A DNA stretch of 64,000 nucleotides from Osmia lignaria lignaria (taxonomy: Eukaryota; Arthropoda; Insecta; Hymenoptera; Megachilidae), in contig NW_027478170.1 in NCBI RefSeq assembly GCF_051020975.1, positions 6,820,001 through 6,884,000 on the forward strand, written 5' to 3'. The notes beneath the pieces were generated by a model. That model saw nothing but the letters and a program-made list of their open reading frames with translations. It was not told the DNA's origin and made no database searches. Made by a program: the position numbers and the translations under genes. Shown here one piece after another: positions 1 to 10,907 of the stretch. Within the stretch, counting starts at the first letter, position 1. Each line of letters begins with the position of its first letter.

Positions 1-281
1 TCGAGATATTTCTTCTTCTTGTTGCCCTTCTTCTGCACAGCTAAGCTGGAAGTGGCATTTACGGCTCGCACTAGTGCAGAGTTATCTCAAAGAAAGGGGC
101 CACGGTGTTTCTGTATCTCTATTATGTTGGTGCGGCTTCGGAACTTTTAAATATCTTGATATATCTCGAGAACTACGCATCTGATCAAAAAATATCATAG
201 AACATAAAAAGTAGGAAACTTAATTCTCTACAAAAAAGGTCTCTTAACATTTTGCCATAGCTCGCTTGGTTTCCGAGATAT
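1..281. repeat. Left-edge partial satellite unit
   Basis: The window opens inside a unit, at the second CGAGATAT box. This fragment has a B-like 'cactagtgc' middle but an A-type tail (cttgatatatctcgag, aaaaagtagg). The array continues to the left beyond the window. Confidence 0.97.
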
Positions 282-309
282 TTGCAGATTTATCTCAAGG
301 GAAGGGGCC
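248..309 (+). repeat. Internal duplication, copy 1 (within each unit)
   Basis: This segment, running from CATTTTGCC through AGCTCGC to GCAGATTTATCTCAAGG and GGGGCC, matches 378-423 of the same unit. The matching order is CATTTGC, GCTCGC, GCAGAGTTATCTCAAAG, GGGGCC. Copy 1 carries an additional stretch (about 12-16 bp) holding the first CGAGATAT box. The same pair is present in every unit. It suggests that the 322-bp unit grew from a shorter ancestral repeat. Confidence 0.75.
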
Positions 310-330
310 TGACGGACATATTTCGAGATA

Positions 331-356
331 TTTCTTCTTCTTGTTGTCCTTCTTCT
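331..356 (+). repeat. TTC/TTG triplet tract (one per unit)
   Basis: An imperfect run of eight pyrimidine-rich triplets (TTC, TTC, TTC, TTG, TTG, TTC, TTC, TTC in most units; this copy has one T-to-C change). It is the only microsatellite-like stretch of the unit. It is also the place of the only length change in the window (near 60883-60889). Confidence 0.85.
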
Positions 357-377
357 GCACAGCTAAGCTGGAAGTGG

Positions 378-423
378 CATTTGCGGCTCGCACTAGTGCA
401 GAGTTATCTCAAAGAAAGGGGCC
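378..423 (+). repeat. Internal duplication, copy 2 (within each unit)
   Basis: This is the partner of 248-309. The best-conserved core is GCAGAGTTATCTCAAAG followed by GAAAGGGGCC at 398-423, against GCAGATTTATCTCAAGG and GAAGGGGCC at 284-309, an offset of 114 bp. Between the flanking AGCTCGC or GGCTCGC and the GCAGA core, copy 2 is about 12 bp shorter. Confidence 0.72.
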
Positions 424-530
424 ACGGTGTTTCTGTATCTCTATTATGTTGGTGCGGCTTCGGAACTTTTAAATATCTCGATATATCTCGAAAACTACGC
501 TTCTGATCAAAAAATATCATAGAACATAAA

Positions 531-555
531 TTGTAGGAAACATAATTCTCTACAA
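531..555 (+). repeat. Imperfect palindrome near the unit end
   Basis: Arms TTGTAG (531-536) and CTACAA (550-555) flank a 13-bp centre that adds two more A:T pairs on each side. In class A the left arm begins AAGTAG, so only GTAG/CTAC pair. The AT-rich centre and the following A6 run could favour cruciform or bent DNA. This is structural inference only. Confidence 0.6.
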
Positions 556-2857
556 AAAACGTCTCTTAACATTTTGCCGTAGCTCGCTTCGTTTCCGAGA
601 TATTTGCAGATTCAGCTCAAAGGAACGGGCCTGACGGACATATTTCGAGATATTTCTTCTTCTTGTTGTTCTTCCTCTGCACAGCTAAACTGGAAGTGGC
701 ATTTGCAGCTCGCAATAGTGCAGAGTTATCTCAAAGAGAGGGGCCACGGTGTTTCTGTGTCTCTATTATGTTGGTGCGGCTTCGGAACTTTTAAGTATCT
801 TGATATATCTCGAGAACTACGCATCTGATCAAAAAATATCATAGAACATAAAAAGTAGGAAACTTAATTCTCTACAAAAAAGGTATCTTAACATTTTGCC
901 ATAGATCGCTTCGTTTCCGAGATATTTGCAGATTTATCTCAAGTGAAGGGGCCTGACGGACATATTTCGAGATATTTCTTCTTCTTGTTGCCCTTCTTCT
1001 GCACAGCTAAGCTGGAAGTGGCATTTGCGGCTCGCACTAGTGCAGAGTTATCTCAAAGAAAGGGGCCACGGTGTTTCTGTATCTCTATTATGTTGGTGCG
1101 GCTTCGGAACTTTTAAATATCTCGATATATCTCGAAAACTACGCTTCTGATCAAAAAATATCATAGAACGTAAATTGTAGGAAACATAATTCTCTACAAA
1201 AAACGTCTCTTAACATTTTGCCATAGCTCGCTTCGTTTCCGAGATATTTGCAGATTCAGCTCAAAGGAACGGGCCTGACGGACATATTTCGAGATATTTC
1301 TTCTTCTTGTTGTTCTTCCTCTGCACAGCTAAGCTGGAAGTGGCATTTGCAGCTCGCAATAGTGCAGAGTTATCTCAAAGAGAGGGGCCACGGTGTTTCT
1401 GTATCTCTATTATGTTGGTGCGGCTTCGGAACTTTTAAATATCTTGATATATCTCGAAAACTACGCATCTGATCAAAAAATATCATAGAACATAAAAAGT
1501 AGGAAACTTAATTCTCTACAAGAAAGGTCTCTTAACATTTTGCCATAGCTCGCTTCGTTTCCGAGATATTTGCAGATTTATCTCAAGTGAAGGGGCCTGA
1601 CGGACATATTTCGAGATATTTCTTCTTCTTGTTGTCCTTCTTCTGCACAGCTAAGCTGGAAGTGGCATTTGCGGCTCGCACTAGTGCAGAGTTATCTCAA
1701 AGAAAGGGGCCACGTTGTTTCTGTATCTCTATTATGTTGATGCGGCTTCGGAACTTTTAAATATCTCGATATATCTCGAAAACTACGCTTCTGATCAAAA
1801 AACATCATAGAACATAAATTGTAGGAAACATAATTCTCTACAAAAAACGTCTCTTAACATTTTGCCATAGCTCGCTTCGTTTCCGAGATATTTGCAGATT
1901 TATCTCAAGGGAAGGGGCCTGGCGGACATATTTCGAGATATTTCTTCTTCTTGTTGTTCTTCTTCTGCACAGCTAAGCTGGAAGTGGCATTTGCAGCTCG
2001 CAATAGTGCAGAGTTATCTCAAAGAAAGGGGCCACGGTGTTTCTGTATCTCTATTATGTTGGTGCGGCTTCGGAACTTTTAAATATCTTGATATATCTCG
2101 AGAACTACGCATCTGATCAAAAAATATCATAGAACATAAAAAGTAGGAAACTTAATTCTCTACAAAAAAGGTCTCTTAACATTTTGCCATAGCTCGCTTC
2201 GTTTCCGAGATATTTGCAGATTTATCTCAAGGGAAGGGGCCTAACGGACATATTTCGAGATATTTCTTCTTCTTGTTGTTCTTCTTCTGCACAGCTAAAC
2301 TGGAAGTGGCATTTCCAGCTCGCAATAGTGCAGAGTTATCTCAAAGAAAGGGGCCACGGTGTTTCTGTATCTCTATTATGTTGGTGCGTCTTCGGAACTT
2401 TTAAATATCTTGATATATCTCGAGAACTACGCATCTGATCAAAAAATATCATAGAACATAGAAAGTAGGAAACTTAATTCTCTACAAAAAAGGTCTCTTA
2501 ACATTTTGCCATAGCTCGCTTCGTTTCCGAGATATTTGCAGATTTATCTCAAGGGAAGGGGCCTGACGGACATATTTCGAGATATTTCTTCTTCTTGTTG
2601 TTCTTCTTCTGCACAGCTAAGCTGGAAGTGGCATTTGCAGCTCGCAATAGTGCAGAGTTATCGCAAAGAAAGGGGACACGGTGTTTCTGTATCTCTATTA
2701 TGTTGCTGCGGCTTCGGAACTTTTAAATATCTTGATATATCTCGAGAACTACGCATCTGATCAAAAAATATCATAGAACATAAAAAGTAGGAAACTTAAT
2801 TCTCTACAAGAAAGGTCTCTTAACATTTTGCCATAGCTCGCTTGGTTTCCGAGATAT

Positions 2858-4467
2858 TTGCAGATTTATCTCAAGGGATGGGGCCTGACGGACATATTTC
2901 GAGATATTTCTTCTTCTTGTTGTTCTTCTTCTGCACAGCTAAGCTGGAAGTGGCATTTGCAGCTCGCAATAGTGCAGAGTTATCTCAAAGAAAGAGGCCA
3001 CGGTGTTTCTGTATCTCTATTATGTTGGTGCGGCTTCGGAACTTTTAAATATCTTGATATATCTCGAGAACTACGCATCTGATCAAAAAATATCATAGAA
3101 CATAAAAAGTAGGAAACTTAATTCTCTACAAATAAGGTCTCTTAACATTTTGCCATAGCCCGCTTCGTTTCCGAGATATTTGCAGATTTATCTCAAGGGA
3201 AGGGGCCTGACGGACATATTTCGAGATATTTCTTCTTCTTGTTGTTCTTCTTCCGCACAGCTAAGCTGGAAGTGGCATTTGCAGCTCGCAATAGTGCAGA
3301 GTTATCGCAAAGAAAGGGGACACGGTGTTTCTGTATCTCTATTATGTTGGTGCGGCTTCGGAACTTTTAAATATCTTGATATATCTCGAGAACTACGCAT
3401 CTGATCAAAAAATATCATACTACATGAAAAGTAGGAAACTTAATTCTCTACAAGAAAGGTCTCTTAACATTTTGCCATAGCTCGCTTCGTTTTCGAGGTA
3501 TTTGCAGATTTATCTCAAGGGAAGGGGCCTGACGGACATATTTCGAGATATTTCTTCTTCTTGTTGTTCTTCTTCTGCACAGCTAAGCTGGAAGTGGCAT
3601 TTGCAGCTCGCAATAGTGCATAGTTATCTCAAAGAAAGGGGCCACGGTGTTTCTGTATCTCTATTATGTTGGTGCGGCTTCGGAACTTTTGAATATCTCG
3701 ATATATCTCGAAAACTACGCTTCTGATCAAAAAACATCATAGAACATAAATTGTAGGAAACATAATTCTCTACAAAAAACGTCCCTTAACATTTTGCCAT
3801 AGCTCGCTTCGTTTCCGAGATATTTGCAGATTTATCTCAAGGGAAGGGGCCTGACGGACATATTTCGAGATATTTCTTCTTCTTGTTGTTCTTCTTCTGC
3901 ACAGCTAAGCTGGAAGTGGCATTTGTGGCTCGCACTAGTGCAGAGTTATCTCAAAGAAAGGGGCCACGGTGTTTCTGTATCTCTATTATGTTGGTGCGGC
4001 TTCGGAACTTTTAAATATCTCGATATATCTCGAAAACTACGCTTCTGATCAAAAAATATCATAGAACATAAATTGTAGGATACATAATTCTCTACATAAA
4101 ACGTCTCTTAACATTTTGCCATAGCTCGCTTCGTTTCCGAGATATTTGCAGATTCAGCTCAAAGGAACGGGCCTGACGGACATATTTCGAGATATTTCTT
4201 CTTCTTGTTGTTCTTCCTCTGCACAGCTAAGCTGGAAGTGGCATTTGCAGCTCGCAATAGTGCAGAGTTATCTCAAAGAAAGGGGCCACGGTGTTTCTGT
4301 ATCTCTACTATGTTGGTGCGGCTTCGGAACTTTTAAATATCTTGATATATCTCGAGAACTACGCATCTGATCAAAAAATATCATAGAACATAAAAAGTAG
4401 GAAACATAATTCGCTACAAAAAAGGTCTCTTAACATTTTGCCATAGCTCGCTTCGTTTCCGAGATAT
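2858..4467. repeat. Five-unit HOR (1610 bp), copy 1
   Basis: The unit order is: 'aaagaggcca' unit with 'aaataagg' and 'agcccgc' tail (2858); 'gttatcgcaaag' and 'ggggacacgg' unit with 'catactacatg' tail (3180); 'gcatagttatc' unit with 'cttttgaatatctcg' and 'aaaacatcat' tail (3502); 'tttgtggctcgc' unit with 'ggatacataa' and 'tacataaaacg' tail (3824); Q head (4146). The same order recurs at 10908-12517. Confidence 0.85.
4146..4467. repeat. Representative Q-head unit (divergent first 25 bp)
   Basis: The head reads 'cagattcagctcaaagg' then 'aacggg', against the usual 'cagatttatctcaaggg' then 'aagggg'. That is four substitutions within about 14 bp, linked to 'cttcctctg' about 50 bp downstream. Twelve Q heads occur, at 604, 1248, 4146, 6400, 10586, 12196, 17348, 28618, 44074, 47938, 48260 and 61459. 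Every one directly follows a unit with a B tail. Four of them (28618, 44074, 47938, 61459) also share 'gagatacttc', marking a sub-lineage; three of those four also have 'gatatgtgcag'. Confidence 0.88.
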
Positions 4468-6721
4468 TTGCAGATTTATCTCAAGGGAAGGGGCCCGACG
4501 GACATATTTCGAGATATTTCTTCTTCTTGTTGTTCTTCTTCTGCACAGCTAAGCTGGAAGTGGCATTTGCAGCTCGCAATAGTGCAGAGTTATCTCAAAG
4601 AAAGAGGCCACGGTGTTTCTGTATCTCTATTATGTTGGTGCGGCTTCGGAACTTTTAAATATCTTGATATATCTCGAGAACTACGCATCTGATCAAAAAA
4701 TATCATAGAACATAAAAAGTAGGAAACTTAATTCTCTACAAATAAGGTCTCTTAACATTTTGCCATAGCCCGCTTCGTTTCCGAGATATTTGCAGATTTA
4801 TCTCAAGGGAAGGGGCCTGACGGACATATTTCGAGATATTTCTTCTTCTTGTTGTTCTTCTTCCGCACAGCTAAGCTGGAAGTGGCATTTGCAGCTCGCA
4901 ATAGTGCAGAGTTATCGCAAAGAAAGGGGACACGGTGTTTCTGTATCTCTATTATGTTGGTGCGGCTTCGGAACTTTTAAATATCTTGATATATCTCGAG
5001 AACTACGCATCTGATCAAAAAATATCATACTACATGAAAAGTAGGAAACTTAATTCTCTACAAGAAAGGTCTCTTAACATTTTGCCATAGCTCGCTTCGT
5101 TTCCGAGATATTTGCAGATTTATCTCAAGGGAAGGGGCCTGACGGACATATTTCGAGATATTTCTTCTTCTTGTTGTTCTTCTTCTGCATAGCTAAGCTG
5201 GAAGTGGCATTTGCGGCTCGCACTAGTGCAGAGTTATCTCAAAGAAAGGGGCCACGGTGTTTCTGTATCTCTATTATGTTGGTGCGGCTTCGGAACTTTT
5301 AAATATCTTGATATATCTCGAGAACTACGCATCTGATCAAAAAATATCATAGAACATAAAAAGTAGGAAACTTAATTCTCTACAAATAAGGTCTCTTAAC
5401 ATTTTGCCATAGCCCGCTTCGTTTCCGAGATATTTGCAGATTTATCTCAAGGGAAGGGGCCTGACGGACATATTTCGAGATATTTCTTCTTCTTGTTGTT
5501 CTTCTTCCGCACAGCTAAGCTGGAAGTGGCATTTGCAGCTCGCAATAGTGCAGAGTTATCGCAAAGAAAGGGGACACGGTGTTTCTGTATCTCTATTATG
5601 TTGGTGCGGCTTCGGAACTTTTAAATATCTTGATATATCTCGAGAACTACGCATCTGATCAAAAAATATCATACTACATGAAAAGTAGGAAACTTAATTC
5701 TCTACAAGAAAGGTCTCTTAACATTTTGCCATAGCTCGCTTCGTTTTCGAGGTATTTGCAGATTTATCTCAAGGGAAGGGGCCTGACGGACATATTTCGA
5801 GATATTTCTTCTTCTTGTTGTTCTTCTTCTGCACAGCTAAGCTGGAAGTGGCATTTGCAGCTCGCAATAGTGCATAGTTATCTCAAAGAAAGGGGCCACG
5901 GTGTTTCTGTATCTCTATTATGTTGGTGCGGCTTCGGAACTTTTGAATATCTCGATATATCTCGAAAACTACGCTTCTGATCAAAAAACATCATAGAACA
6001 TAAATTGTAGGAAACATAATTCTCTACAAAAAACGTCTCTTAACATTTTGCCATAGCTCGCTTCGTTTCCGAGATATTTGCAGATTTATCTCAAGGGAAG
6101 GGGCCTGACGGACATATTTCGAGATATTTCTTCTTCTTGTTGTTCTTCTTCTGCACAGCTAAGCTGGAAGTGGCATTTGTGGCTCGCACTAGTGCAGAGT
6201 TATCTCAAAGAAAGGGGCCACGGTGTTTCTGTATCTCTATTATGTTGGTGCGGCTTCGGAACTTTTAAATATCTCGATATATCTCGAAAACTACGCTTCT
6301 GATCAAAAAATATCATAGAACATAAATTGTAGGATACATAATTCTCTACATAAAACGTCTCTTAACATTTTGCCATAGCTCGCTTCGTTTCCGAGATATT
6401 TGCAGATTCAGCTCAAAGGAACGGGCCTGACGGACATATTTCGAGATATTTCTTCTTCTTGTTGTTCTTCCTCTGCACAGCTAAGCTGGAAGTGGCATTT
6501 GCAGCTCGCAATAGTGCAGAGTTATCTCAAAGAAAGGGGCCACGGTGTTTCTGTATCTCTATTATGTTGGTGCGGCTTCGGAACTTTTAAATATCTTGAT
6601 ATATCTCGAGAACTACGCATCTGATCAAAAAATATCATAGAACATAAAAAGTAGGAAACATAATTCTCTACAAAAAAGGTCTCTTAACATTTTGCCATAG
6701 CTCGCTTCGTTTCCGAGATAT
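4468..6721. repeat. Five-unit HOR, copy 2, with a two-unit insertion
   Basis: Units at 4468 and 4790 repeat units one and two of the HOR. A 'ctgcatagctaag' unit (5112) follows. The 'gttatcgcaaag' unit then recurs at 5434, followed by units three to five at 5756, 6078 and 6400. Units 5434-6721 match 3180-4467 at a 2254-bp offset. The expansion from five to seven units fits an in-register unequal exchange. Confidence 0.8.
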
Positions 6722-9619
6722 TTGCAGATTTATCTCAAGGGAAGGGGCCTGACGGACATATTTCGAGATATTTCTTCTTCTTGTTGTTCTTCTTCTGCAT
6801 AGCTAAGCTGGAAGTGGCATTTGCGGCTCGCACTAGTGCAGAGTTATCTCAAAGAAAGGGGCCACGGTGTTTCTGTATCTCTATTATGTTGGTGCGGCTT
6901 CGGAACTTTTAAATATCTTGATATATCTCGAGAACTACGCATCTGATCAAAAAATATCATAGAACATAAAAAGTAGGAAACTTAATTCTCTACAAAAAAG
7001 GTCTCTTAACATTTTGCCATAGCTCGCTTTGTTTCCGAGATATTTGCAGATTTATCTCAAGGGAAGGGGCCTAACGGACATATTTCGAGATATTTCTTCT
7101 TCTTGTTGTTCTTCTTCTGCACAGCTAAACTGGAAGTGGCGTTTGCAGCTCGCAATAGTGCAGAGTTATCTCAAAGAAAGGGGCCACGGTGTTTCTGTAT
7201 CTCTATTATGTTGGTGCGGCTTCGGAACTTTTAAATATCTTGATATATCTCGAGAACTACGCGTCTGATCAAAAAATATCATAGAACATAAAAAGTAGCA
7301 AACATAATTCTCTACAAAAAAGGTCTCTCAACATTTTGCCATAGCTCGCTTCGTTTCCGAGATATTTGCAGATTTATCTCAAGGGAAGGGGCCTGACGGA
7401 CATATTTCGAGATATTTCTTCTTCTTGTTGTTCTTCTTCTGCACAGCTAAGCTGGAAGTGGCATTTGCAGCTCGCAATAGTGCAGAGTTATCTCAAAGAA
7501 AGGGGCCACGGTGTTTCTGTATCTCTATTATGTTGGTGCGGCTTCGGAACTTTTAAATATCTTGATATATCTCGAGAACTACGCATCTGATCAAAAAATA
7601 TCATAGAACATAAAAAGTGGGAAACTTAATTCTCTACAAAAAAGGTCTCTTAACATTTTGCCATAGCTCGCTTCGTTTCCGAGATATTTGCAGATTTATC
7701 TCAAGGGAAGGGGCCTAACGGACATATTTCGAGATATTTCTTCTTCTTGTTGTTCTTCTTCTGCACAGCTAAACTGGAAGTGGCATTTGCAGCTCGCAAT
7801 AGTGCAGAGTTATCACAAAGAAAGGGGCCACGGTGTTTCTGTATCTCTATTATGTTGGTGCGGCTTCGGAACTTTTAAATATCTTGATATATCTCGAGAA
7901 CTACGCATCTGATCAAAAAATATCATAGAACATAAAAAGTAGGAAACTTAATTCTCTACAAAAAAGGTCTCTTAACATTATGCCATAGCTCGCTTCGTTT
8001 CCGAGATATTTGCTGATTTATCTCAAGGGAAGGGGCCTGACGGACATATTTCGAGATATTTCTTCTTCTTGTTGTTCTTCTTCTGCACAGCTAAACTGGA
8101 AGTGGCATTTGCAGCTCGCAATAGTGCAGAGTTATCTCAAAGAAAGGGGCCACGGTGTTTCTGTATCTCTATTATGTTGGTGCGGCTTCGGAACTTTTAA
8201 ATATCTTGATATATCTCGAGAACTACGCATCTGATCAAAAAATATCATAGAACATAAAAAGTACGAAACTTAATTCTCTACAACAAAGGTCTCTTAACAT
8301 TTTGCCATAGCTCGCTTTGTTTCCGAGATATTTGCTGATTTATCTCAAGGGAAGGGGCCTGACGGACATATTTCGAGATATTTCTTCTTCTCGTTGTTCT
8401 TCTTCTGCACAGCTAAGCTGGAAGTGGCATTTGCGGCCCGCACTAGTGCAGAGTTATCTCAAAGAAAGCGGCCACGGTGTTTCTGTATCTCTATTATATT
8501 GGTGCGGCTTCGGAACTTTTAAATATCTCGATATATCTCGAAAACTACGCTTCTGATCAAAAAATATCATAGAACATAACTTGTAGGAGACATAATTCTC
8601 TACAAAAAAGATCTCTTAACATTTTGCCATAGCTCGCTTCGTTTCCGAGATATTTGCAGATATATCTCAAGGGAAGGGGCCTGACGGACATATTTCGAGA
8701 TATTTCTTCTTCTTGTTGTTCTTCTTCTGCACAGCTAAACTGGAAGTGGCATTTCCAGCTCGCAATAGTGCAGAGTTATCTGAAAGAAAGGGGCCACGGT
8801 GTTTCTGTATCTCTATTATGTTGGTGCGGCTTCGGAACTTTTAAATATCTTGATATATCTCGAGAACTACGCATCTGATCAAAAAATATCATAGAACATA
8901 AAAAGTAGGAAACTTAATTCTCTACAAAAAAGGTCTCTTAACATTTTGCCATAGCTCGCTTCGTTTCCGAGATATTTGCAGATTTATCTCAAGGGAAGGG
9001 GCCTGACGGACATATTTCGAGATATTTCTTCTTCTTGTTGTTCTTCTTCTGCACAGCTAAGCTGGAAGTGGCATTTGCGGCTCGCACTAGTGCAGAGTTA
9101 TCTCAAAGAAAGGGGCCACGGTGTTTCTGTATCCTTATTATGTTGGTGCGGCTTCGGAACTTTTAAATATCTTGATATATCTCGAGAACTACGCATCTGA
9201 TCAAAAAATATCATAGAACATAAAAAGTAGGAAACTTAATTCTCTACAAATAAAGTCTCTTAACATTTTGCCTTAGCTCGCTTCGTTTCCGAGATATTTG
9301 CAGATTTATCTCAAGGGAAGGGGCCTGAGGGACATATTTGGAGATATTTCTTCTTCTTGTTGTTCTTCTTCTGCACAGCTAAGCTGGAAGTGGCATTTGC
9401 GGCCCGCACTAGTGCAGAGTTATCTCAAAGAAAGGGGCCACGGTGTTTCTGTATCTCTATTATGTTGGTGCGGCTTCGGAACTTTTAAATATCTCGATAT
9501 ATCTCGAAAACTACGCTTCTGATCAAAAAATATCATAGAACATAACTTGTAGGAGACATAATTCTCTACAAAAAAGGTCTCTTAACATTTTGCCATAGCT
9601 CGCTTCGTTTCCGAGATAT
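5434..9619. repeat. 13-unit block (4186 bp), copy 1
   Basis: The ordered markers are: gttatcgcaaag (5434), gaatatctcg (5756), tttgtggctcgc (6078), Q head (6400), ctgcatagctaag (6722), acgcgtctg with gtagcaaac (7044), plain A (7366), 'ggggcctaacgg' (7688), 'tttgctgatt' (8010), 'ttctcgttg' with 'tatattgg' (8332), 'gcagatatatc' with 'tatctgaaag' (8654), plain (8976), and 'ggggcctgagggac' (9298). All thirteen recur in order at +5796 bp. Confidence 0.85.
7366..7687. repeat. Representative class-A unit
   Basis: This is close to the commonest A form: 'gcagctcgcaatag' middle, then 'cttgatatatctcgag', 'acgcatctg', 'aaaaagt', 'aaactta' and 'aaaaaagg' in the tail. A consensus A unit counted by hand is 322 bp with 61 C and 65 G (39% GC) and 11 CpG. 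Class A has a CTCGAG site where B reads CTCGAA. This copy has a private 'gtggg' where most units have 'gtagg'. Confidence 0.88.
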
Positions 9620-9941
9620 TTGCAGATATATCTCAAGGGAAGGGGCCTGACGGACATATTTCGAGATATTTCTTCTTCTTGTTGTTCTTCTTCCGCACAG
9701 CTAAGCTGGAAGTGGCATTTGCAGCTCGCAATAGTGCAGAGTTATCGCAAAGAAAGGGGACACGGTGTTTCTGTATCTCTATTATGTTGGTGCGGCTTCG
9801 GAACTTTTAAATATCTTGATATATCTCGAGAACTACGCATCTGATCAAAAAATATCATACTACATGAAAAGTAGGAAACTTAATTCTCTACAAGAAAGGT
9901 CTCTTAACATTTTGCCATAGCTCGCTTCGTTTTCGAGGTAT
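9620..9941. repeat. Chimeric unit: 'gatatatc' head on 'gttatcgcaaag' body
   Basis: The head (gcagatatatctc) belongs to units that follow 'ggggcctgagggac' units, for example 15416. The body and tail (ttccgcac, gttatcgcaaag, catactacatg) belong to the five-unit HOR, for example 3180. The unit is still exactly 322 bp, so the join was made in register. Confidence 0.75.
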
Positions 9942-10907
9942 TTGCAGATTTATCTCAAGGGAAGGGGCCTGACGGACATATTTCGAGATATTTCTTCTTC
10001 TTGTTGTTCTTCTTCTGCACAGCTAAGCTGGAAGTGACATTTGCAGCTCGCAATAGTGCAAAGTTATCTCAAAGAAAGGGGCCACGGTGTTTCTGTATCT
10101 CTATTATGTTGGTGCGGCTTCGGAACTTTTGAATATCTCGATATATCTCGAAAACTACGCTTCTGATCAAAAAACATCATAGAACATAAATTGTAGGAAA
10201 CATAATTCTCTACAAAAAACGTCTCTTAACATTTTGCCATAGCTCGCTTCGTTTCCGAGATATTTGCAGATTTATCTCAAGCGAAGGGGCCTGACGGACA
10301 TATTTCGAGATATTTCTTCTTCTTGTTGTTCTTCTTCTGCACAGCTAAGCTGGAAGTGGCATTTGTGGCTCGCACTAGTGCAGAGTTATCTCAAAGAAAG
10401 GGGCCACGGTGTTTCTGTATCTCTATTATGTTGGTGCGGCTTCGGAACTTTTAAATATCTCGATATATCTCGAAAACTACGCTTCTGATCAAAAAATATC
10501 ATAGAACATAAATTGTAGGATACATAATTCTCTACATAAAACGTCTCTTAACATTTTGCCATAGCTCGCTTCGTTTCCGAGATATTTGCAGATTCAGCTC
10601 AAAGGAACGGGCCTGACGGACATATTTCGAGATATTTCTTCTTCTTGTTGTTCTTCCTCTGCACAGCTAAGCTGGAAGTGGCATTTGCAGCTCGCAATAG
10701 TGCAGAGTTATCTCAAAGAAAGGGGCCACGGTGTTTCTGTATCTCTATTATGTTGGTGCGGCTTCGGAACTTTTAAATATCTTGATATATCTCGAGAACT
10801 ACGCATCTGATCAAAAAATATCATAGAACATAAAAAGTAGGAAACATAATTCGCTACAAAAAAGGTCTCTTAACATTTTGCCATAGCTCGCTTCGTTTCC
10901 GAGATAT
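9620..10907. repeat. Five-unit HOR, partial copy 3
   Basis: Units two to five of the HOR (gttatcgcaaag; gaatatctcg tail; tttgtggctcgc; Q head) occur at 9620, 9942, 10264 and 10586. The first of these has a 'gcagatatatctc' head borrowed from another block (see 9620-9941). Private changes include 'gaagtgacat' (9942) and 'ctcaagcgaagg' (10264). Confidence 0.8.

Larger units (their letters stand above)
323..481 (+). repeat. Intra-unit inverted repeat of the CGAGATAT box
   Basis: TCGAGATATTT at 323-333 is the exact reverse complement of AAATATCTCGA at 471-481, an 11-bp stem. A second inverted copy, ATATCTCGAAA at 483-493, pairs with TTTCGAGATAT at 321-331. One more direct CGAGATAT lies at 274-281. 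Class-B units carry both inverted copies; class-A units keep only the second because of a C-to-T change. The box could be a protein-binding motif or a foldback; neither is shown by sequence alone. Confidence 0.7.
282..603. repeat. Representative class-B unit
   Basis: This unit illustrates class B. Nine sites separate it from class A, at 385 (G versus A), 393 (C versus A), 479 (C versus T), 492 (A versus G), 501 (T versus A), 531 and 532 (TT versus AA), 542 (A versus T) and 560 (C versus G). Sites 479 to 560 form the tail haplotype and usually travel together; sites 385 and 393 form the middle haplotype and are often exchanged independently. The B middle carries a perfect 10-bp palindrome (GCACTAGTGC, 390-399) that class A breaks. 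Class B completes the outer arms of the palindrome near the unit end. Confidence 0.9.
282..1569. repeat. Two-unit (644-bp) alternation of B and Q units
   Basis: Units at 282, 926 and 1570 are B-type with 'gttgtccttc' or 'gttgcccttc'. Units at 604 and 1248 have Q heads. The B-Q pair therefore repeats twice, and a third B unit follows. Heads at 926 and 1570 share 'ctcaagtgaagg', a further sign of copying at a 644-bp spacing. Confidence 0.75.

Noticed and set aside
331..356. An expanded GAA/TTC microsatellite
   Set aside because: There are only eight imperfect triplets per unit, interrupted by TTG, with a single 3-bp length change in about 198 copies. It is not an expanded tract.
266..472. A 68-codon frame in units reading 'cgcttggtttcc'
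   Set aside because: It opens only where a C-to-G change creates TTGG; it also has a TTG start and overlaps the other spurious frame. It is a by-product of one substitution.
274..493. A CENP-B-box-like motif around TTCG
   Set aside because: The TTCG occurrences (TTCGAGATA, TTCGGAAC, TTCGTTTCC) lack the downstream CGGG at the required spacing on either strand, so the mammalian consensus is not met.
282..506. A 74-codon open frame that recurs in nearly every unit on the + strand
   Set aside because: It starts at TTG, not ATG, in a eukaryotic satellite, and ends at the TGA in 'ctgatca' of each unit. 322 is not a multiple of 3, so the frame cannot run through. Amino-acid changes follow the satellite variant classes, with no sign of protein constraint. 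It is open by chance and repeated by the array.
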